Positions 1-11,464 are shown, counted from the first letter of the stretch. The stretch: DNA of 64,000 nt from Buchnera aphidicola (Aphis glycines) (GCF_001280225.1 NZ_CP009253.1:558001-622000); one strand, 5' to 3'. A program made the numbers and translations. Notes: a model not told the origin generated them from the sequence alone.

Positions 1-590
<590 letters not shown>

Positions 591-1760
591 GTGAAAAATA
601 TTAACCAAACAGGGCTAACATGGATTAGTTTTTTTTCATACGCTTTCACAGGTGCATTAATAGTCGTAACAGGAATGATAATGGGAGATATTGCTAATTA
701 CTTTAACTTATCCATATCTCAAATGAGCAATATTTTTACTTGTTTAAATGCAGGAATATTAGTATCAATTTTACTTAATTCTTGGCTAATCAATCTTGTT
801 TCCTTAAAAAAACAACTAATATATGGATTTATACTTTCTATTGTTTCAATATTAGGAATAATACTTTCTAACAACATATTATTATTTTCAATTAATATTT
901 TTATACTAGGATTAGTAAGTGGAATTACTATGTCGATTGGTACTTTCATTATTACAAAATTATATTCTGGATCAAAAAGAGGATCCAAACTTCTACTAAC
1001 TGATTCTTTTTTTAGCATGTCTGGAATGATATTTCCTATTATCGCAGCATATTTATTAGAAAATAAAGTTGTATGGCACTGGATATATATATGTATAGAA
1101 ATTATTTATTTTATAATTTTTATTTTGTCAATAAGCTTAAATTTTCCAGAATCAAAAGATAAAATCAAGTATACAAAAGAAATAAAAAAATGGAATTTTA
1201 ATATCATTGTATTATCTATATCCGCATTATTATATATTTTAGGCCAACTAAGTTTTATTTCTTGGGTACCGCAATATGCAACAGAAATAATGAAAATTAA
1301 AATAACAAAAACAGGAAATTTAGTTAGCAATTTCTGGATGGCATATATGATTGGTATGTGGTGTTTTAGCTTTATAATAAAATTTTTTAATTTAAAACAT
1401 ATATTTGCTTTATTGTCTGGTATTTCAACAATACTAATGTATGTATATATACATAGTTCTACTTATTCAATAATGAAATATATTATTATTAGTTTAGGAT
1501 TTTTTTCTAGCGCTATTTACACTATAATTATCACACTAGCTTCACTACAAACAAAAAAACCATCTGCAAAATTAATAAACATAATTCTGTTTTTTGGAAC
1601 CGTTGGCACGCTACTAACGTTTATAGTAACTAGTCCTATTGTGAATAAAAAAGGATTGTATGCAACTTTAATATGTTCAAATATATTTTATGGCATAGTA
1701 TTTTTTTTATCTTTATTAGTCTTAATCAACAGAAGTAATAAAATTAGTTTAAAAGAATAA
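591..1760 (+). CDS. tsgA: TsgA-like major facilitator transporter
   Basis: Inner-membrane major facilitator protein with about 12 hydrophobic segments, colinear over its whole length with E. coli TsgA (393 residues there, 389 here). Matching landmarks are LTWISFFSYAFTGALIVVTG near the N-terminus, GLVSGITMSIGTFIITKLY, and the pair TDSFFSMSGMIFP and YILGQLSFISWVPQYA in the middle. Substrate is unknown for the family. Start choice: an in-frame GTG at 582 is possible, but the GTG at 591 sits 5 bases after a clean AGGTGA (580-585) and puts the same number of residues (8) before LTWISF as in E. coli. Gene neighbours argD and trpS mirror the E. coli 75-minute region. A hairpin at 1817-1855 separates it from convergent trpS. 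Confidence 0.88.
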   Translation: MKNINQTGLTWISFFSYAFTGALIVVTGMIMGDIANYFNLSISQMSNIFTCLNAGILVSILLNSWLINLVSLKKQLIYGFILSIVSILGIILSNNILLFSINIFILGLVSGITMSIGTFIITKLYSGSKRGSKLLLTDSFFSMSGMIFPIIAAYLLENKVVWHWIYICIEIIYFIIFILSISLNFPESKDKIKYTKEIKKWNFNIIVLSISALLYILGQLSFISWVPQYATEIMKIKITKTGNLVSNFWMAYMIGMWCFSFIIKFFNLKHIFALLSGISTILMYVYIHSSTYSIMKYIIISLGFFSSAIYTIIITLASLQTKKPSAKLINIILFFGTVGTLLTFIVTSPIVNKKGLYATLICSNIFYGIVFFLSLLVLINRSNKISLKE

Positions 1761-1816
1761 AATTTTTTATAAATAAAAATATTTATATAGCAATATTAAA
1801 AATTGTTATTTATATA

Positions 1817-1855
1817 ATAAATAAACTAGAATATAACTATTTCTGGTTTATTTAT
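1817..1855. terminator. hairpin between convergent tsgA and trpS
   Basis: A 15-bp inverted repeat: arm 1817-1831, loop 1832-1840, arm 1841-1855, with one T/G wobble. It lies between two convergent stop codons, so it could act on both strands, although neither side has a strong T run. Confidence 0.5.
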
Positions 1856-1872
1856 CTAATTAATTTTAAAAA

Positions 1873-2880
1873 TTAAACCATTCCTATTGCAGAAAACACT
1901 TTATTCAAAGTTTCTTGAGATTTTAAACGAGCTCTCACTGCGCCAATTTCAATAATTTCTTGTAGAAAAAACTCATTATTGCGATAATGAATATAAGATT
2001 TTTGTAGCTTTAACAAAAATTTAGACAGAGCTTCGGCAACAATACTTTTAAATTCACTATATAGAATTCCATGCAATTCTTGTTCTAAAAAATTGATTTC
2101 TTTATTAGTTATAGCAGAAAGAATTTCTAATAAATTTGAAATTCCTAATTTTTTATTAGTATTGTGATAAATTTTTGGAGGATGTTCTGAATCTGTAATA
2201 CAATTTTTAATTTTAAAAACAACAGAAGAAATATTTTCCAATAAAAAAATAACATTATTTTGATTGACATCAGATTTAGACATTTTTTTTGTGGGATCCA
2301 ATAAAGACATAATTTTAGAACCGTTTTCACTAATAATGGGTTTTGGTATAGTAAAAACATTGCCGTGTAAAAAATTAAAACGATTAGCTATTTTACATGT
2401 TAATTCTAAGTGTTGTTTTTGATCTTTTCCTACTGGAACAAAATTTGTTTGATATAATAAAATATCTGAAGCCATTAAAACAGGATAATTAAATAAACCA
2501 ATATTACTATTTTCAATGCAATTTTGAACTTTTTTCAATTTAAACTGAGTCATTCTAGATAGCTCGCCAAATCGACTGCAACAACTTAGAATCCAATTCA
2601 ACTGACTATGTTGACAAACATGTGATTGAACAAAAATAGTACTTTTATTAGGATCAACACCACAAGCTAAATATAGTGCTAAAGTATCTAATATTACATT
2701 TTTTATTTTTTTTTTTTTGTTAATCGCTGTTAAAGCATGCAAATCTGCAATACAATATAAACATTCATATGTATTTTGCATATTTGACCAATGACGCATT
2801 GTACCAATATAATTTCCAATAGTTAATTCACCAGAAGGTTGTACAGCACTAAATAATATTGGCTTAGAATTAATAAACAT
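1873..2880 (-). CDS. trpS: tryptophanyl-tRNA synthetase
   Basis: Class I aminoacyl-tRNA synthetase that charges tRNA-Trp. The 335 residues match the usual length (E. coli 334). The HIGH-type signature is TIGN at residues 20-23 (in PSGELTIGNYIG) and the second signature KMSKS is at 199-203. It is the last gene of an operon on this strand, aroK-aroB-rpe-trpS; E. coli has damX, dam and gph inside the same operon, and those are gone here. A run of 13 A in the sense strand (plus-strand T run 2706-2718) lies inside the gene and the frame stays open. The tRNA it charges is at 63067-63139. Confidence 0.97.
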   Translation of the reverse strand: MFINSKPILFSAVQPSGELTIGNYIGTMRHWSNMQNTYECLYCIADLHALTAINKKKKIKNVILDTLALYLACGVDPNKSTIFVQSHVCQHSQLNWILSCCSRFGELSRMTQFKLKKVQNCIENSNIGLFNYPVLMASDILLYQTNFVPVGKDQKQHLELTCKIANRFNFLHGNVFTIPKPIISENGSKIMSLLDPTKKMSKSDVNQNNVIFLLENISSVVFKIKNCITDSEHPPKIYHNTNKKLGISNLLEILSAITNKEINFLEQELHGILYSEFKSIVAEALSKFLLKLQKSYIHYRNNEFFLQEIIEIGAVRARLKSQETLNKVFSAIGMV

Positions 2881-2903
2881 AAATTAACACCTTAAATAAA
2901 AAA

Positions 2904-3590
2904 TTAATGAATGAACTTAAAATCAGAATATTTTAATTCTTCGCGAATTTTTTCAATAATTCTTTGATAATCAGGATAATCAAAAATTCCAGAACCAATT
3001 ACAAATACATTTGCCCCTGAAAAAGCTATTTCAGAAATATTTTCTAATTTAACCCCTCCATCTACTTGCAAAAAAATATCTAATTCATTCGAATCAATTC
3101 TTTTACGTGCTTCACGTAATTTATTTAATGTAGATGGTAAAAATGATTGATTTCCAAAACCAGGATTTACCGACATTAATAAAATTAAATCTAGTTTATC
3201 TATTACATAATCTAAAAAGTTCAGAGAAGTAGCTGGATTAAATGCTAAACCTGCTTTACATCCATTCTCTTTAATCAAATTTAATGTCCGATCAATATGA
3301 TCGGTAGATTCTGGATGAAATGTAATCAAGTTTGCGCCTGCTTGAGCAAATTGAGGAATTAAATTATCTACAGGTTTTGTCATTAAATGAACATCGATAA
3401 ATGCAGTAATTCTAAAATTTCTTAATGATTTTAAAATCATAGGACCCATTGTTAAATTAGGAACATAATGATTATCCATTACATCAAAATGAATCCAGTC
3501 TCCACCTGAATCAATAACTTTTTTTGTATCTTTTCCTAAGCACGCAAAATCAGCAGATAAAATTGATGGAGCTAACAAAAATTTTTTCAT
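2904..3590 (-). CDS. rpe: ribulose-phosphate 3-epimerase
   Basis: Interconverts ribulose 5-phosphate and xylulose 5-phosphate in the non-oxidative pentose phosphate pathway. The 228-residue TIM barrel has the family metal ligands: H35 and D37 in [15 protein letters not shown]68 in IDVHLM, and the aspartate of QVDGGVK near 176. The NPGFGNQSF loop is also present. It lies 23 bases upstream of trpS and downstream of aroB in the same orientation, in the E. coli order minus dam and gph. Confidence 0.97.
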   Translation of the reverse strand: MKKFLLAPSILSADFACLGKDTKKVIDSGGDWIHFDVMDNHYVPNLTMGPMILKSLRNFRITAFIDVHLMTKPVDNLIPQFAQAGANLITFHPESTDHIDRTLNLIKENGCKAGLAFNPATSLNFLDYVIDKLDLILLMSVNPGFGNQSFLPSTLNKLREARKRIDSNELDIFLQVDGGVKLENISEIAFSGANVFVIGSGIFDYPDYQRIIEKIREELKYSDFKFIH

Positions 3591-3745
3591 ATTAATTTGT
3601 TCGATTTATATAAGGTTATCAATAACTAACAATATAAAAATAATATTTAATAGGTTAGTATCAGAATTTGTTATTTATACTTTTTTTTAAACACAATTTA
3701 TACTAAACAATACATTTTTAAAAATGTTGTAAAAATGAAAAAAAT

Positions 3746-4828
3746 TTATTGAGAATCTTTGATAGCATTTAAAATAACGTTTTTATCTATACCAGAAAAA
3801 ACTTTAGCTTTTCCAATAGAAACAGGCAGCACCAATCTCATTTCTCCTGAAATTACTTTTTTGTCACGCATCATATATGGCAAATATGCAACTGCAGACA
3901 TATTTTTTGGGCCTTTTATAGGTAATCCAACTGTTTTGAATAAAGAAATTATTCTGTTATAATCTGATTTTTTTAAATATCCAAGCAATTCTGATGTACG
4001 AGCTGCCATAACCATACCGACTGATATTGCCTCGCCATGTAACCAGCTACCATATCCAGAATGCGCTTCGATAGCATGACCATAAGTATGACCAAAATTC
4101 AATAATGCTCTAAAATTATTTTCTCGTTCATCAAGAGAGATAATTTTTGATTTCAATTCACAACATTTTTTAATACAAAAACACATAGATTTATGATCTA
4201 ATAATAATATCTTTTCAATGTTTTTTTCTAGCCAATTAAAAAATGTTTCATCGAAAATAACAGCATATTTAATAATTTCAGAAACCCCTGAAATTAACTC
4301 ATTATAAGGCAAAGTTTGTAAAAAATTAATATCTATAATCACTGAAGATGGTTGCCAAAAAGAACCTACCATATTTTTCCCTAATAAATGATTTACTCCT
4401 GTTTTCCCCCCAATAGAAGCATCTACTTGTGCTAAAAGAGTAGTTGGAATTTGAATGAAACGAACGCCTCTTTGATAAATAGATGCTGCAAAACCAGTTA
4501 AATCACCTACTACGCCACCACCTAAGGCAATCAAGGTAGTATCACGAGAATGTTTTTTTTCGAGTAATGCAGAAATGACCATCTCTACTTCATTTAACGT
4601 TTTAAATTGCTCTCCATCTGAGATAATTACTTGATCTATTTTAATCCCTGATTTTCTTAGTTGGAAAAATACTTTATCTTTTAAAAGATTAGCCAATGTT
4701 TTATTTGTGACTAACATAGCTTGATTACCTGGCTTAAGAGGAAAGAAAATATTATCTTCTTCAATAACACCAGATCCAATATTAATCGGATAACTACGAT
4801 CACCTAGGATAACTTTTAATTGTTCCAT
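3746..4828 (-). CDS. aroB: 3-dehydroquinate synthase
   Basis: Second step of the shikimate pathway: converts DAHP to 3-dehydroquinate using NAD and a divalent metal. The 360 residues are full length. The NAD-binding [11 protein letters not shown], the [11 protein letters not shown] segment, and the metal-ligand segments [12 protein letters not shown] and [11 protein letters not shown] are all present. It sits directly downstream of aroK (41-base spacer), as in E. coli. Aromatic amino-acid synthesis is a core service of Buchnera to the aphid, which explains its retention. Confidence 0.97.
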   Translation of the reverse strand: MEQLKVILGDRSYPINIGSGVIEEDNIFFPLKPGNQAMLVTNKTLANLLKDKVFFQLRKSGIKIDQVIISDGEQFKTLNEVEMVISALLEKKHSRDTTLIALGGGVVGDLTGFAASIYQRGVRFIQIPTTLLAQVDASIGGKTGVNHLLGKNMVGSFWQPSSVIIDINFLQTLPYNELISGVSEIIKYAVIFDETFFNWLEKNIEKILLLDHKSMCFCIKKCCELKSKIISLDERENNFRALLNFGHTYGHAIEAHSGYGSWLHGEAISVGMVMAARTSELLGYLKKSDYNRIISLFKTVGLPIKGPKNMSAVAYLPYMMRDKKVISGEMRLVLPVSIGKAKVFSGIDKNVILNAIKDSQ

Positions 4829-4869
4829 AATTATTATACTCTGAAATATACTGTGAATAGTGATTAATA

Positions 4870-5391
4870 TTATATTTTTTCTAATAAACGAACTATGTTA
4901 TTTGCAACAGATTTGGCGCTTTGAGTGTCAGTATGAATTTTAAAATCCGCTATTTCTTCATATAATGGATTTCTTTTGATTGCTAAATTTTCTAATATAA
5001 TCCTATTTGATATATTTGTTTGCAATAATGGTCTTTTTTTATCTCTTTTTGTACGTGATAACTGCTTTTCAATCGTGGTTTCTAAATATATAACAACTCC
5101 TCGAGCTGATAATATATTTCGGTTTTTTTTGTATTCTACTGATCCTCCGCCTGTAGCGAGAATAATCCCTTGTTTTTGTGTGATCTCATCAATAACTTTG
5201 ACTTCTCTTTCTCGAAAACCATTTTCACCTTCAACATCGAAAACCCAACTTATAGTAGCCCCAGTACGTTTCTCGATTTCTTGATCAGAATCAAAAAAAT
5301 CCATATTAAGTTGTTGAGATAATTGACGACCAATTGTGCTTTTGCCGGCACCCATAGGTCCAATTAAAAAGATATTTCGTTTTTCTGCCAT
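4870..5391 (-). CDS. aroK: shikimate kinase I
   Basis: Phosphorylates shikimate at the 3-position. A 173-residue P-loop kinase with Walker [12 protein letters not shown] at about 11-21, the shikimate-binding DSDQEIE near 34-40, the GGGSV motif near 80, and the basic KRDKKRPLL lid near 115-123. It heads the aroK-aroB-rpe-trpS cluster, so a promoter is expected in the AT-rich spacer upstream (5392-5836). Confidence 0.97.
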   Translation of the reverse strand: MAEKRNIFLIGPMGAGKSTIGRQLSQQLNMDFFDSDQEIEKRTGATISWVFDVEGENGFREREVKVIDEITQKQGIILATGGGSVEYKKNRNILSARGVVIYLETTIEKQLSRTKRDKKRPLLQTNISNRIILENLAIKRNPLYEEIADFKIHTDTQSAKSVANNIVRLLEKI

Positions 5392-5836
5392 ATTTTTTTA
5401 TTACTAAAATAATTTGTTAAAATTACTCACGCTGAATATGTTAATATTCGCAAGATATAAAACGTTAAAAATAGAACAATAAAATATAAAAAATTTTACT
5501 TTTAAATTTTCTAATAAAGCAATGCATTAAACATTCTAAATTAACGTATTTAGACTATTTGACATAATCATATTATAAAATTTTATAAGTTTTATAGGTA
5601 TTTCATAAATCAATTTATTCCTTATATTTAATTAGTTATTTGTTAAAATATTCCGAAAAAAAATATTTTAAATAAATCAAAAACTAAAAAATATATTCTA
5701 TCAGAGTCAAGATTATTTTTTCTATCTTTTCTTCATAATTTTATTATAAATATTTTTATATATTTAATAAATTAAAAACTTGACGTAATTTACTTTTTCA
5801 GATTAAATAAGATAAATGTTTTTTAAAATTTATTAA
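5392..5836. other. non-coding spacer upstream of aroK
   Basis: About 445 bases of AT-rich sequence between divergent aroK and the tRNA-Ser gene. No open frame of useful length and no family motif was recognised on either strand. It must hold the promoters for aroK (minus) and tRNA-Ser (plus). In E. coli this neighbourhood holds hof genes and mrcA; I see no trace of them. Confidence 0.6.
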
Positions 5837-5921
5837 GGTGAGGTGTCCGAGAGGCTTAAGGAACACGCCTGGAAAGCGTGTATATGGAAACGTATCAAGG
5901 GTTCGAATCCCTTTCTCACCA
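5837..5921 (+). tRNA. tRNA-Ser (anticodon GGA)
   Basis: Class II tRNA with a long variable arm. Acceptor GGTGAGG (5837-5843) pairs with TCTCACC (5914-5920) with one G-T wobble. Anticodon stem CACGC/GCGTG (5864-5868/5876-5880) holds the loop CTGGAAA with anticodon GGA at 5871-5873. The sequence follows E. coli serW/serX closely. The discriminator base is A (5921) rather than the G of the E. coli gene, and no CCA is encoded. It ends 6 bases before the stop codon of the convergent deoD. Confidence 0.96.
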
Positions 5922-5927
5922 AAAAAA

Positions 5928-6635
5928 CTAAATTAATAAAGCAGTTTCTAAAGATAAAATAATCATATCATTAAAACTAGATTCTCTATCTTTCGATGAA
6001 ACAGATTCTTTTTTTGAAATATGATCAGAAACTGTACAAATCGATAAAGCTTGTGCTCTAAATTCAGATGCAACAGAGTATATTCCTGCTGTCTCCATAT
6101 CTATTCCAACAATATTATACTTTTTTAAAATATCTAACATATTTTGATCAGTATAAAATGAATCGGTAGTAAAAAAATTACCAATATGAATCTTAACATT
6201 CATTTTTTTTGCAAATAAAAATGCGTTATAAGCGATATTAAAATCTGCAATAGCAGCGTAATCATGATTTTGAAAGCGTATTCTATTAAATTTTGAATCT
6301 GTAGAAGCGCCTAACCCAATAACAATATCACGTAATTTTATATCATCTCGTACAGCTCCACAAGTTCCTATTCGAATAATCTTTTTTACATTATATTCTA
6401 CTATTAGCTCTCTAACATATAGAGCAGCAGATGGTATTCCTATACCATGACTCATAACGGAAACTTTTTTATTTTTGTAATATCCTGTATAAGCTAGCAT
6501 TAATCGCGTTTTATTCACTTGCTTGTAATCATTGAAATAATTTTCAGCAATATATTTTGCTCTTATAGGATCGCCAGGCATTAAAATGATATCTGAAAAA
6601 TCATTTTTTTTACTATTAATATGGAAAGTAGACAC
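5928..6635 (-). CDS. deoD: purine nucleoside phosphorylase
   Basis: Phosphorolysis of purine (deoxy)ribonucleosides for salvage. The 235 residues are a few fewer than E. coli DeoD (239). Visible landmarks are the N-terminal MPGDPIRAKYIAENYF, the phosphate-binding GIGIPSAALYVRELI, RIGTCGA, and the purine-site GIDMETAGIY and CTVSDH segments. It is directly downstream of deoB (31-base spacer), as in the E. coli deoCABD operon, whose deoC and deoA are missing here. Confidence 0.96.
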   Translation of the reverse strand: MSTFHINSKKNDFSDIILMPGDPIRAKYIAENYFNDYKQVNKTRLMLAYTGYYKNKKVSVMSHGIGIPSAALYVRELIVEYNVKKIIRIGTCGAVRDDIKLRDIVIGLGASTDSKFNRIRFQNHDYAAIADFNIAYNAFLFAKKMNVKIHIGNFFTTDSFYTDQNMLDILKKYNIVGIDMETAGIYSVASEFRAQALSICTVSDHISKKESVSSKDRESSFNDMIILSLETALLI

Positions 6636-6666
6636 TTATTTTTCCTTACTTTTAAAATAAACATTT

Positions 6667-7899
6667 TTATAACATACATTTGCCATATTGCATTTCTGAT
6701 AATGAAAAATATTTTGCAATTGTTTGTCCTATATCAGAAAAAGTTTTACGATGACCTAAAAAATTTATCTTTTTATCAGGAGAATAAATTAATATAGGAA
6801 CATTTTCTCTGGTATGATCCGTTCCTATCCAAGTAGGATCGCATCCGTGATCTGCAGTAATAATAAATAAGTCTTGTCCTTTAACTAAATTAATCATATC
6901 AGCTAACTTGTAATCAAAAAATTCTAAACCTTTAGCATATCCAGAAACATCACGACGATGACCCCAAACAGAATCAAAATCTACAAAATTAGTAAATACA
7001 ATAGTATTATTTTTTGCTGATTTCATTTCATTGATAGTTATATTGCACAATTCTTCTAATCCAAAAGATTTTATACTTTTACTAATCCCTATACCTGCAT
7101 AAATATCTGAAATTTTTCCTATTCCAATTACCTCTCCTTGTTTTTCAATTATTAATTTTTCCATCACAGTAATAGAAGGAGGTTGTATAGATAAATCTAC
7201 TCTATTTTTTGTTCTCTTAAAATTTGATTTATTGTTTCCGATAAAGGGACGAGCTATAACTCGTGCTATTTTAAATTGATTTTCATCTAACAAATTTCGA
7301 ATTTTTTTGCATAATTTATAAAGCTTAGACAATCCAAAAATATTCTCGTGGCATGCTACTTGAAACACAGAATCAGATGATGTATATAAAATTGGTTTAC
7401 CAGTTGCAATATGTTCCTCACCTAATTCTGTAATGATTTCTGTTCCAGACGCATGACAATTACCAAGAATACCAGGTAATTTAAAATGTTTTATAATTTT
7501 ATCTATTAAAATACTTGGAAATGCGTCATTAAATTTTTTAAAATAATACCACTCATCTAGAACTGGAACTCCAGCTATTTCCCAATGCCCAGAAGTAGTA
7601 TCTTTTCCTGAAGAAATTTCACTAGCAAAACCATAACTTGCAATAATTTTAGATTTATTACATGTCTCATGAAAACCTAAAGGATATTTTCCTGTTGCAG
7701 ATTTATATGCTTGAATTATTCCTAATTTTATTAAATTAGGGATTTTTAAACATCCATCTCTTTCTTTATTAGCTTGACCTAAAAAACATTTCTCCGCTAT
7801 ATGTCCAAATGTATCAGAACCGTAATCATTAAACTTGTGAGAATCAATACTTGATCCAATTCCAAAAGAATCTAAAATCATCAAGAAAACACGCTTCAT
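6667..7899 (-). CDS. deoB: phosphopentomutase
   Basis: Interconverts (deoxy)ribose 1- and 5-phosphates, so it takes the sugar released by DeoD. The 410 residues belong to the alkaline-phosphatase-like fold: the metal-binding start LILDSFGIGS near residue 7, the DTTSGHWE segment with the phosphorylated Thr, and the C-terminal metal cluster ADHGCDPTW then TDHTRENVP. The order prfC-deoB-deoD on one strand recalls the E. coli 99-minute region. Confidence 0.96.
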   Translation of the reverse strand: MKRVFLMILDSFGIGSSIDSHKFNDYGSDTFGHIAEKCFLGQANKERDGCLKIPNLIKLGIIQAYKSATGKYPLGFHETCNKSKIIASYGFASEISSGKDTTSGHWEIAGVPVLDEWYYFKKFNDAFPSILIDKIIKHFKLPGILGNCHASGTEIITELGEEHIATGKPILYTSSDSVFQVACHENIFGLSKLYKLCKKIRNLLDENQFKIARVIARPFIGNNKSNFKRTKNRVDLSIQPPSITVMEKLIIEKQGEVIGIGKISDIYAGIGISKSIKSFGLEELCNITINEMKSAKNNTIVFTNFVDFDSVWGHRRDVSGYAKGLEFFDYKLADMINLVKGQDLFIITADHGCDPTWIGTDHTRENVPILIYSPDKKINFLGHRKTFSDIGQTIAKYFSLSEMQYGKCML

Positions 7900-7935
7900 T
7901 TCGAATACCTAAAATAAATTAAAATATATTTATAT

Positions 7936-9522
7936 TTACTGCTCTCTTATTGAATTAAAATTAATATCAACATATCGAGACATTGCTATTTCTAAATTTG
8001 CTTTATTAGGCGCTAAATATGTTAAGTTATTAAAACTATCTAATGCTAAATAAGATTTATTTTTATTTACAAAAATATCAATATTTTTTTGATCATTGGA
8101 TTTAATCCAGCGAGCAAATTTAACATTAATTTTTTCGTATATCACATCTATTTTATATTCAATTTTTAAACGTTGAATTACCACGTCAAACTGTAATATA
8201 CCAATAGCACCTAAAATTAAATAATTATTGTTAAAAGGATAAAAAACTTGTATTGTACCTTCTTCTGACAATTGCATTAAACCTTTTTTTAATTGTTTTT
8301 GTTTTAACGGGTTTTTTAAAAAAATTCGACGAAATATTTCTGGAGCAAAACTAGGAATTCCAATAAAATTAATATCTTCCCCTTCTGTAAAAGAATCTCC
8401 AATCTTAATTGTCCCATGATTATGTATACCAATAATATCTCCAGGGTATGCTGTTTTTATGTAAAATCTATCTCCCGCTATAAAATAAAATGCGTCTGAA
8501 ACAATAATATTTTTTTTTATTCTAATATGTCTTAATTTCATACCTGGTATATATTTTCCGGATACAATTCTAATAAAAGCTATACGATCGTGATGCTTTA
8601 AATCCATATTAGCTTGAATTTTAAATACAAAACCTGTAAATTTTTTTTCTTCAGGTTTTACTTTTCTTTTATTACTAATCCGATAAGTAGGTGAAGGAGC
8701 CCATTTTATTAAGCTTTCTAATATATGATCAATGCCAAAATTACTTAATGCACTACCAAAAAAAACAGGTGTAATGATGTTTTTTAAAAAATTTTTTTTA
8801 TTAAAATTCGAATATACATGACTAATCAATTTTAATTCTTCATCAATATTTAAAGTTAAATCTAAACTAATATATTTATCTAATAAACTTTTTTTAAAAT
8901 CATGCAAATCTACTTTAAAAATTTTAGTTTTTTCTGATTTATTATATAAATAAATCAATTTTTCATCTAGATGAATAACACCTTTAAAACGATTACCGCA
9001 ACTAATAGGCCAAGTAATAGGCACACAAAATAATTTTAATTCTTTTTCAATTTGATCTAAAATTTCTATTGGTTCAAGACTATCGCGATCTAATTTATTA
9101 ACAAATGTAATAACCGGCGTTTGATGTAATCGACTTACATTCATTAATTTTTTTGTTCTTTCTTCTATCCCTTTAGCAGCATCAATAACTAACAAACAAC
9201 AATCTACTGCGGTAAGAATACGATACGTATCTTCTGAAAAATCTTGATGACCAGGAGTGTCTAATAAATTAACTAAAATATTTTTATATTGAAATTGCAT
9301 AACAGATGTTGTAATAGAAATACCACGATCTTTTTCAATTTGCATCCAGTCTGATGTAGCGTATTTCCCACTTCCTCTTGCTTTTACTGTTCCAGAAGTA
9401 TGTAATACTTTTCCTAAAAGTAACATTTTTTCTGTAACAGTTGTTTTTCCGGCGTCAGGATGGGAGATAATAGCAAAAGTACGTCTTTTTTTTATTGATA
9501 ATTTATCATTTAAATTACACAT
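7936..9522 (-). CDS. prfC: peptide chain release factor 3
   Basis: Translational GTPase that recycles RF1/RF2 after peptide release. The 528 residues match the family. G1 SHPDAGKTT is at about 20-28, followed by the RGISITTS switch region, G3 DTPGHQDFSEDT and G4 NKLDR, with the RF3-type C-terminal part ending in LAPNKANLEIAMSR. It is retained although RF3 is dispensable in many bacteria. It lies upstream of deoB with a 36-base spacer. Confidence 0.96.
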   Translation of the reverse strand: MCNLNDKLSIKKRRTFAIISHPDAGKTTVTEKMLLLGKVLHTSGTVKARGSGKYATSDWMQIEKDRGISITTSVMQFQYKNILVNLLDTPGHQDFSEDTYRILTAVDCCLLVIDAAKGIEERTKKLMNVSRLHQTPVITFVNKLDRDSLEPIEILDQIEKELKLFCVPITWPISCGNRFKGVIHLDEKLIYLYNKSEKTKIFKVDLHDFKKSLLDKYISLDLTLNIDEELKLISHVYSNFNKKNFLKNIITPVFFGSALSNFGIDHILESLIKWAPSPTYRISNKRKVKPEEKKFTGFVFKIQANMDLKHHDRIAFIRIVSGKYIPGMKLRHIRIKKNIIVSDAFYFIAGDRFYIKTAYPGDIIGIHNHGTIKIGDSFTEGEDINFIGIPSFAPEIFRRIFLKNPLKQKQLKKGLMQLSEEGTIQVFYPFNNNYLILGAIGILQFDVVIQRLKIEYKIDVIYEKINVKFARWIKSNDQKNIDIFVNKNKSYLALDSFNNLTYLAPNKANLEIAMSRYVDINFNSIREQ

Positions 9523-9704
9523 ATATACTCTATTAAAATAATTTTTTTTCGAAAATCTGATATAAATTAAAAATATATTTATTCTAACCTGTATATCTTG
9601 TTAAATATAAAACATTTTTAAAATAAATACATGGGTATAAATTAAATTATATGCAATAATGAGAATATTTATAATTAAATTATAAATGATAAAAGAGTTT
9701 TTGC

Positions 9705-10721
9705 ATGACAAAAAAAAATATATATATCGCATATACAGGCGGAACTATTGGAATGAAAAAATCGAATAATGGATATATTCCTATAGCCGGTTACTTCAAA
9801 AAAAAATTAACTAAAATGCCAGAATTTTATAGCCCAGAAATTCCAAATTTTATTATTAAAGAATATAACCCACTAATTGATTCTGCGAATATGAGTCCAA
9901 TAGAATGGCAAAAAATTGCAAATGATATTAAAAAAAAATACTATCAATATGATGGATTTATTGTGATTCATGGAACAGACACTATGGCATATACTGCTTC
10001 AGCATTATCTTTTATTTTAGAGAATTTGAAAAAACCAATTATTATTACTGGATCTCAAATTCCTATTGCAACGATTCGATCAGATGGACGTCAAAATTTA
10101 CTAAATTCACTATTAATTATCGCAAATTATCCTATTCACGAAGTCACTGTGTTTTTTAATAATAAATTATATAGAGGCAATCGAACGACTAAATCTAACG
10201 CTAATGGTTTTAACGCATTCTCATCTCCTAATATCGCCCCTTTATTAGAAATGGGAATTAATATTCATTATTTATGCAAAAATAAGTTTTATAAAAAACA
10301 AAAAAAACTAAAAGTATATAAAATTATACCTCAACCTATCAGCATTATTAGCATCTACCCTGGGATTTCTAGTGAAATTTTAAAAAATTTTTTATTACAC
10401 CCGGTAAAAGCATTAATTTTATGCACATACGGAGTTGGAAATGCTCCTCAAAACAAAAAGTTTTTAAATGAATTATATATTGCTCACAAAAAAAACATTA
10501 TTATAATTAATCTCACACAATGTGCATCTGGACATGTTAATATGAACGGATATGCTACAGGCAATACACTTAAGAAAATTGGAGTTATTAGTGGTTACGA
10601 TTTAACAATTGAAGCTGCTGTCACGAAATTACACTTTTTACTTAGTCAAGAAATTTCAGTAAAAAAAGTTCGGAGACAAATGCAAAATAATTTACGTGGC
10701 GAATTAACAAATTATTTATAA
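9705..10721 (+). CDS. ansA: L-asparaginase I, cytoplasmic
   Basis: Hydrolyses asparagine to aspartate and ammonia. The 338 residues equal E. coli AnsA. Both threonine signatures are visible: AYTGGTIGM at residues 9-17 and VIHGTDTMAYTASAL near 87-101. No signal peptide, consistent with the cytoplasmic type I form. The host supplies asparagine, so this is a plausible nitrogen and aspartate entry route (inference). A run of 9 A (9710-9718) directly after the start leaves the frame intact. It is convergent with nfuA. Confidence 0.95.
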   Translation: MTKKNIYIAYTGGTIGMKKSNNGYIPIAGYFKKKLTKMPEFYSPEIPNFIIKEYNPLIDSANMSPIEWQKIANDIKKKYYQYDGFIVIHGTDTMAYTASALSFILENLKKPIIITGSQIPIATIRSDGRQNLLNSLLIIANYPIHEVTVFFNNKLYRGNRTTKSNANGFNAFSSPNIAPLLEMGINIHYLCKNKFYKKQKKLKVYKIIPQPISIISIYPGISSEILKNFLLHPVKALILCTYGVGNAPQNKKFLNELYIAHKKNIIIINLTQCASGHVNMNGYATGNTLKKIGVISGYDLTIEAAVTKLHFLLSQEISVKKVRRQMQNNLRGELTNYL

Positions 10722-10755
10722 TTTTAAAATAAATATAGCTATTCAAAAAATTTTT

Positions 10756-11331
10756 TTAATAAAAAGAATGATTTCCATGTAAATGTTGAGTTTGATCAAT
10801 TACTTTTTTTATCTCAGGAAAAAAAGATAATATTTTTTTTTCAACCATTTCTTTTAAAGTCATTCCTATCATTGAACATCCATTGCATCCTCCACTAAAT
10901 TCTATGAAAGCTATATGATCCTGAGAAATATTGATTAAATTTACTTTTCCACCATGCAGTGATAACTGAGGATTGATTTCCGTATTTAAAAAATTTTTTA
11001 TTTTTTCTACTGTAGAACATTTTTTATGTATAATATTTTTTCTGGCATAAGGAGCTGTAAAAGTTAACTGTGTAGTTAATTTATCCACTAATAAATCAAT
11101 ATTAGAATTTTTTAAAAAAGGAATAATAGATTTATTAACATAAACACAAAAATTATTATACTCTAACTTAATATCATGTTCAGCTATTTCATCTATACTG
11201 CAATAAGCCACTCTGCATTCTGCATTTGTCATACCAGGATTAACAATAAAAACACGAATTTGAGTTCCTATTGGTTCTTTGGATAAAAGTGATAAAAAAT
11301 AATTTTGAGCTTGATCAGAAATTTTAATCAT
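10756..11331 (-). CDS. nfuA: Fe-S biogenesis protein NfuA
   Basis: Carrier that passes 4Fe-4S clusters to target enzymes. The 191 residues have the E. coli two-domain layout: a degenerate A-type domain (about 1-100) and a C-terminal NifU-like domain with the cluster cysteines C149 and C152 in GGCNGCSM. It is divergent from bioH as in E. coli, with gntX deleted from between them. It works with IscS (63319 onward) and CyaY (53184-53531). Confidence 0.96.
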   Translation of the reverse strand: MIKISDQAQNYFLSLLSKEPIGTQIRVFIVNPGMTNAECRVAYCSIDEIAEHDIKLEYNNFCVYVNKSIIPFLKNSNIDLLVDKLTTQLTFTAPYARKNIIHKKCSTVEKIKNFLNTEINPQLSLHGGKVNLINISQDHIAFIEFSGGCNGCSMIGMTLKEMVEKKILSFFPEIKKVIDQTQHLHGNHSFY

Positions 11332-11464
11332 AATAATTTTTTTTAATATGTTATAATTGACTTAAATTATGAATTTATTATGATAATATTACTAATTAAT
11401 TATTGTAAATACAAGATAATTATAATTTAATATTTTACGTAAAATATTTTTAATGTTAAAAATA

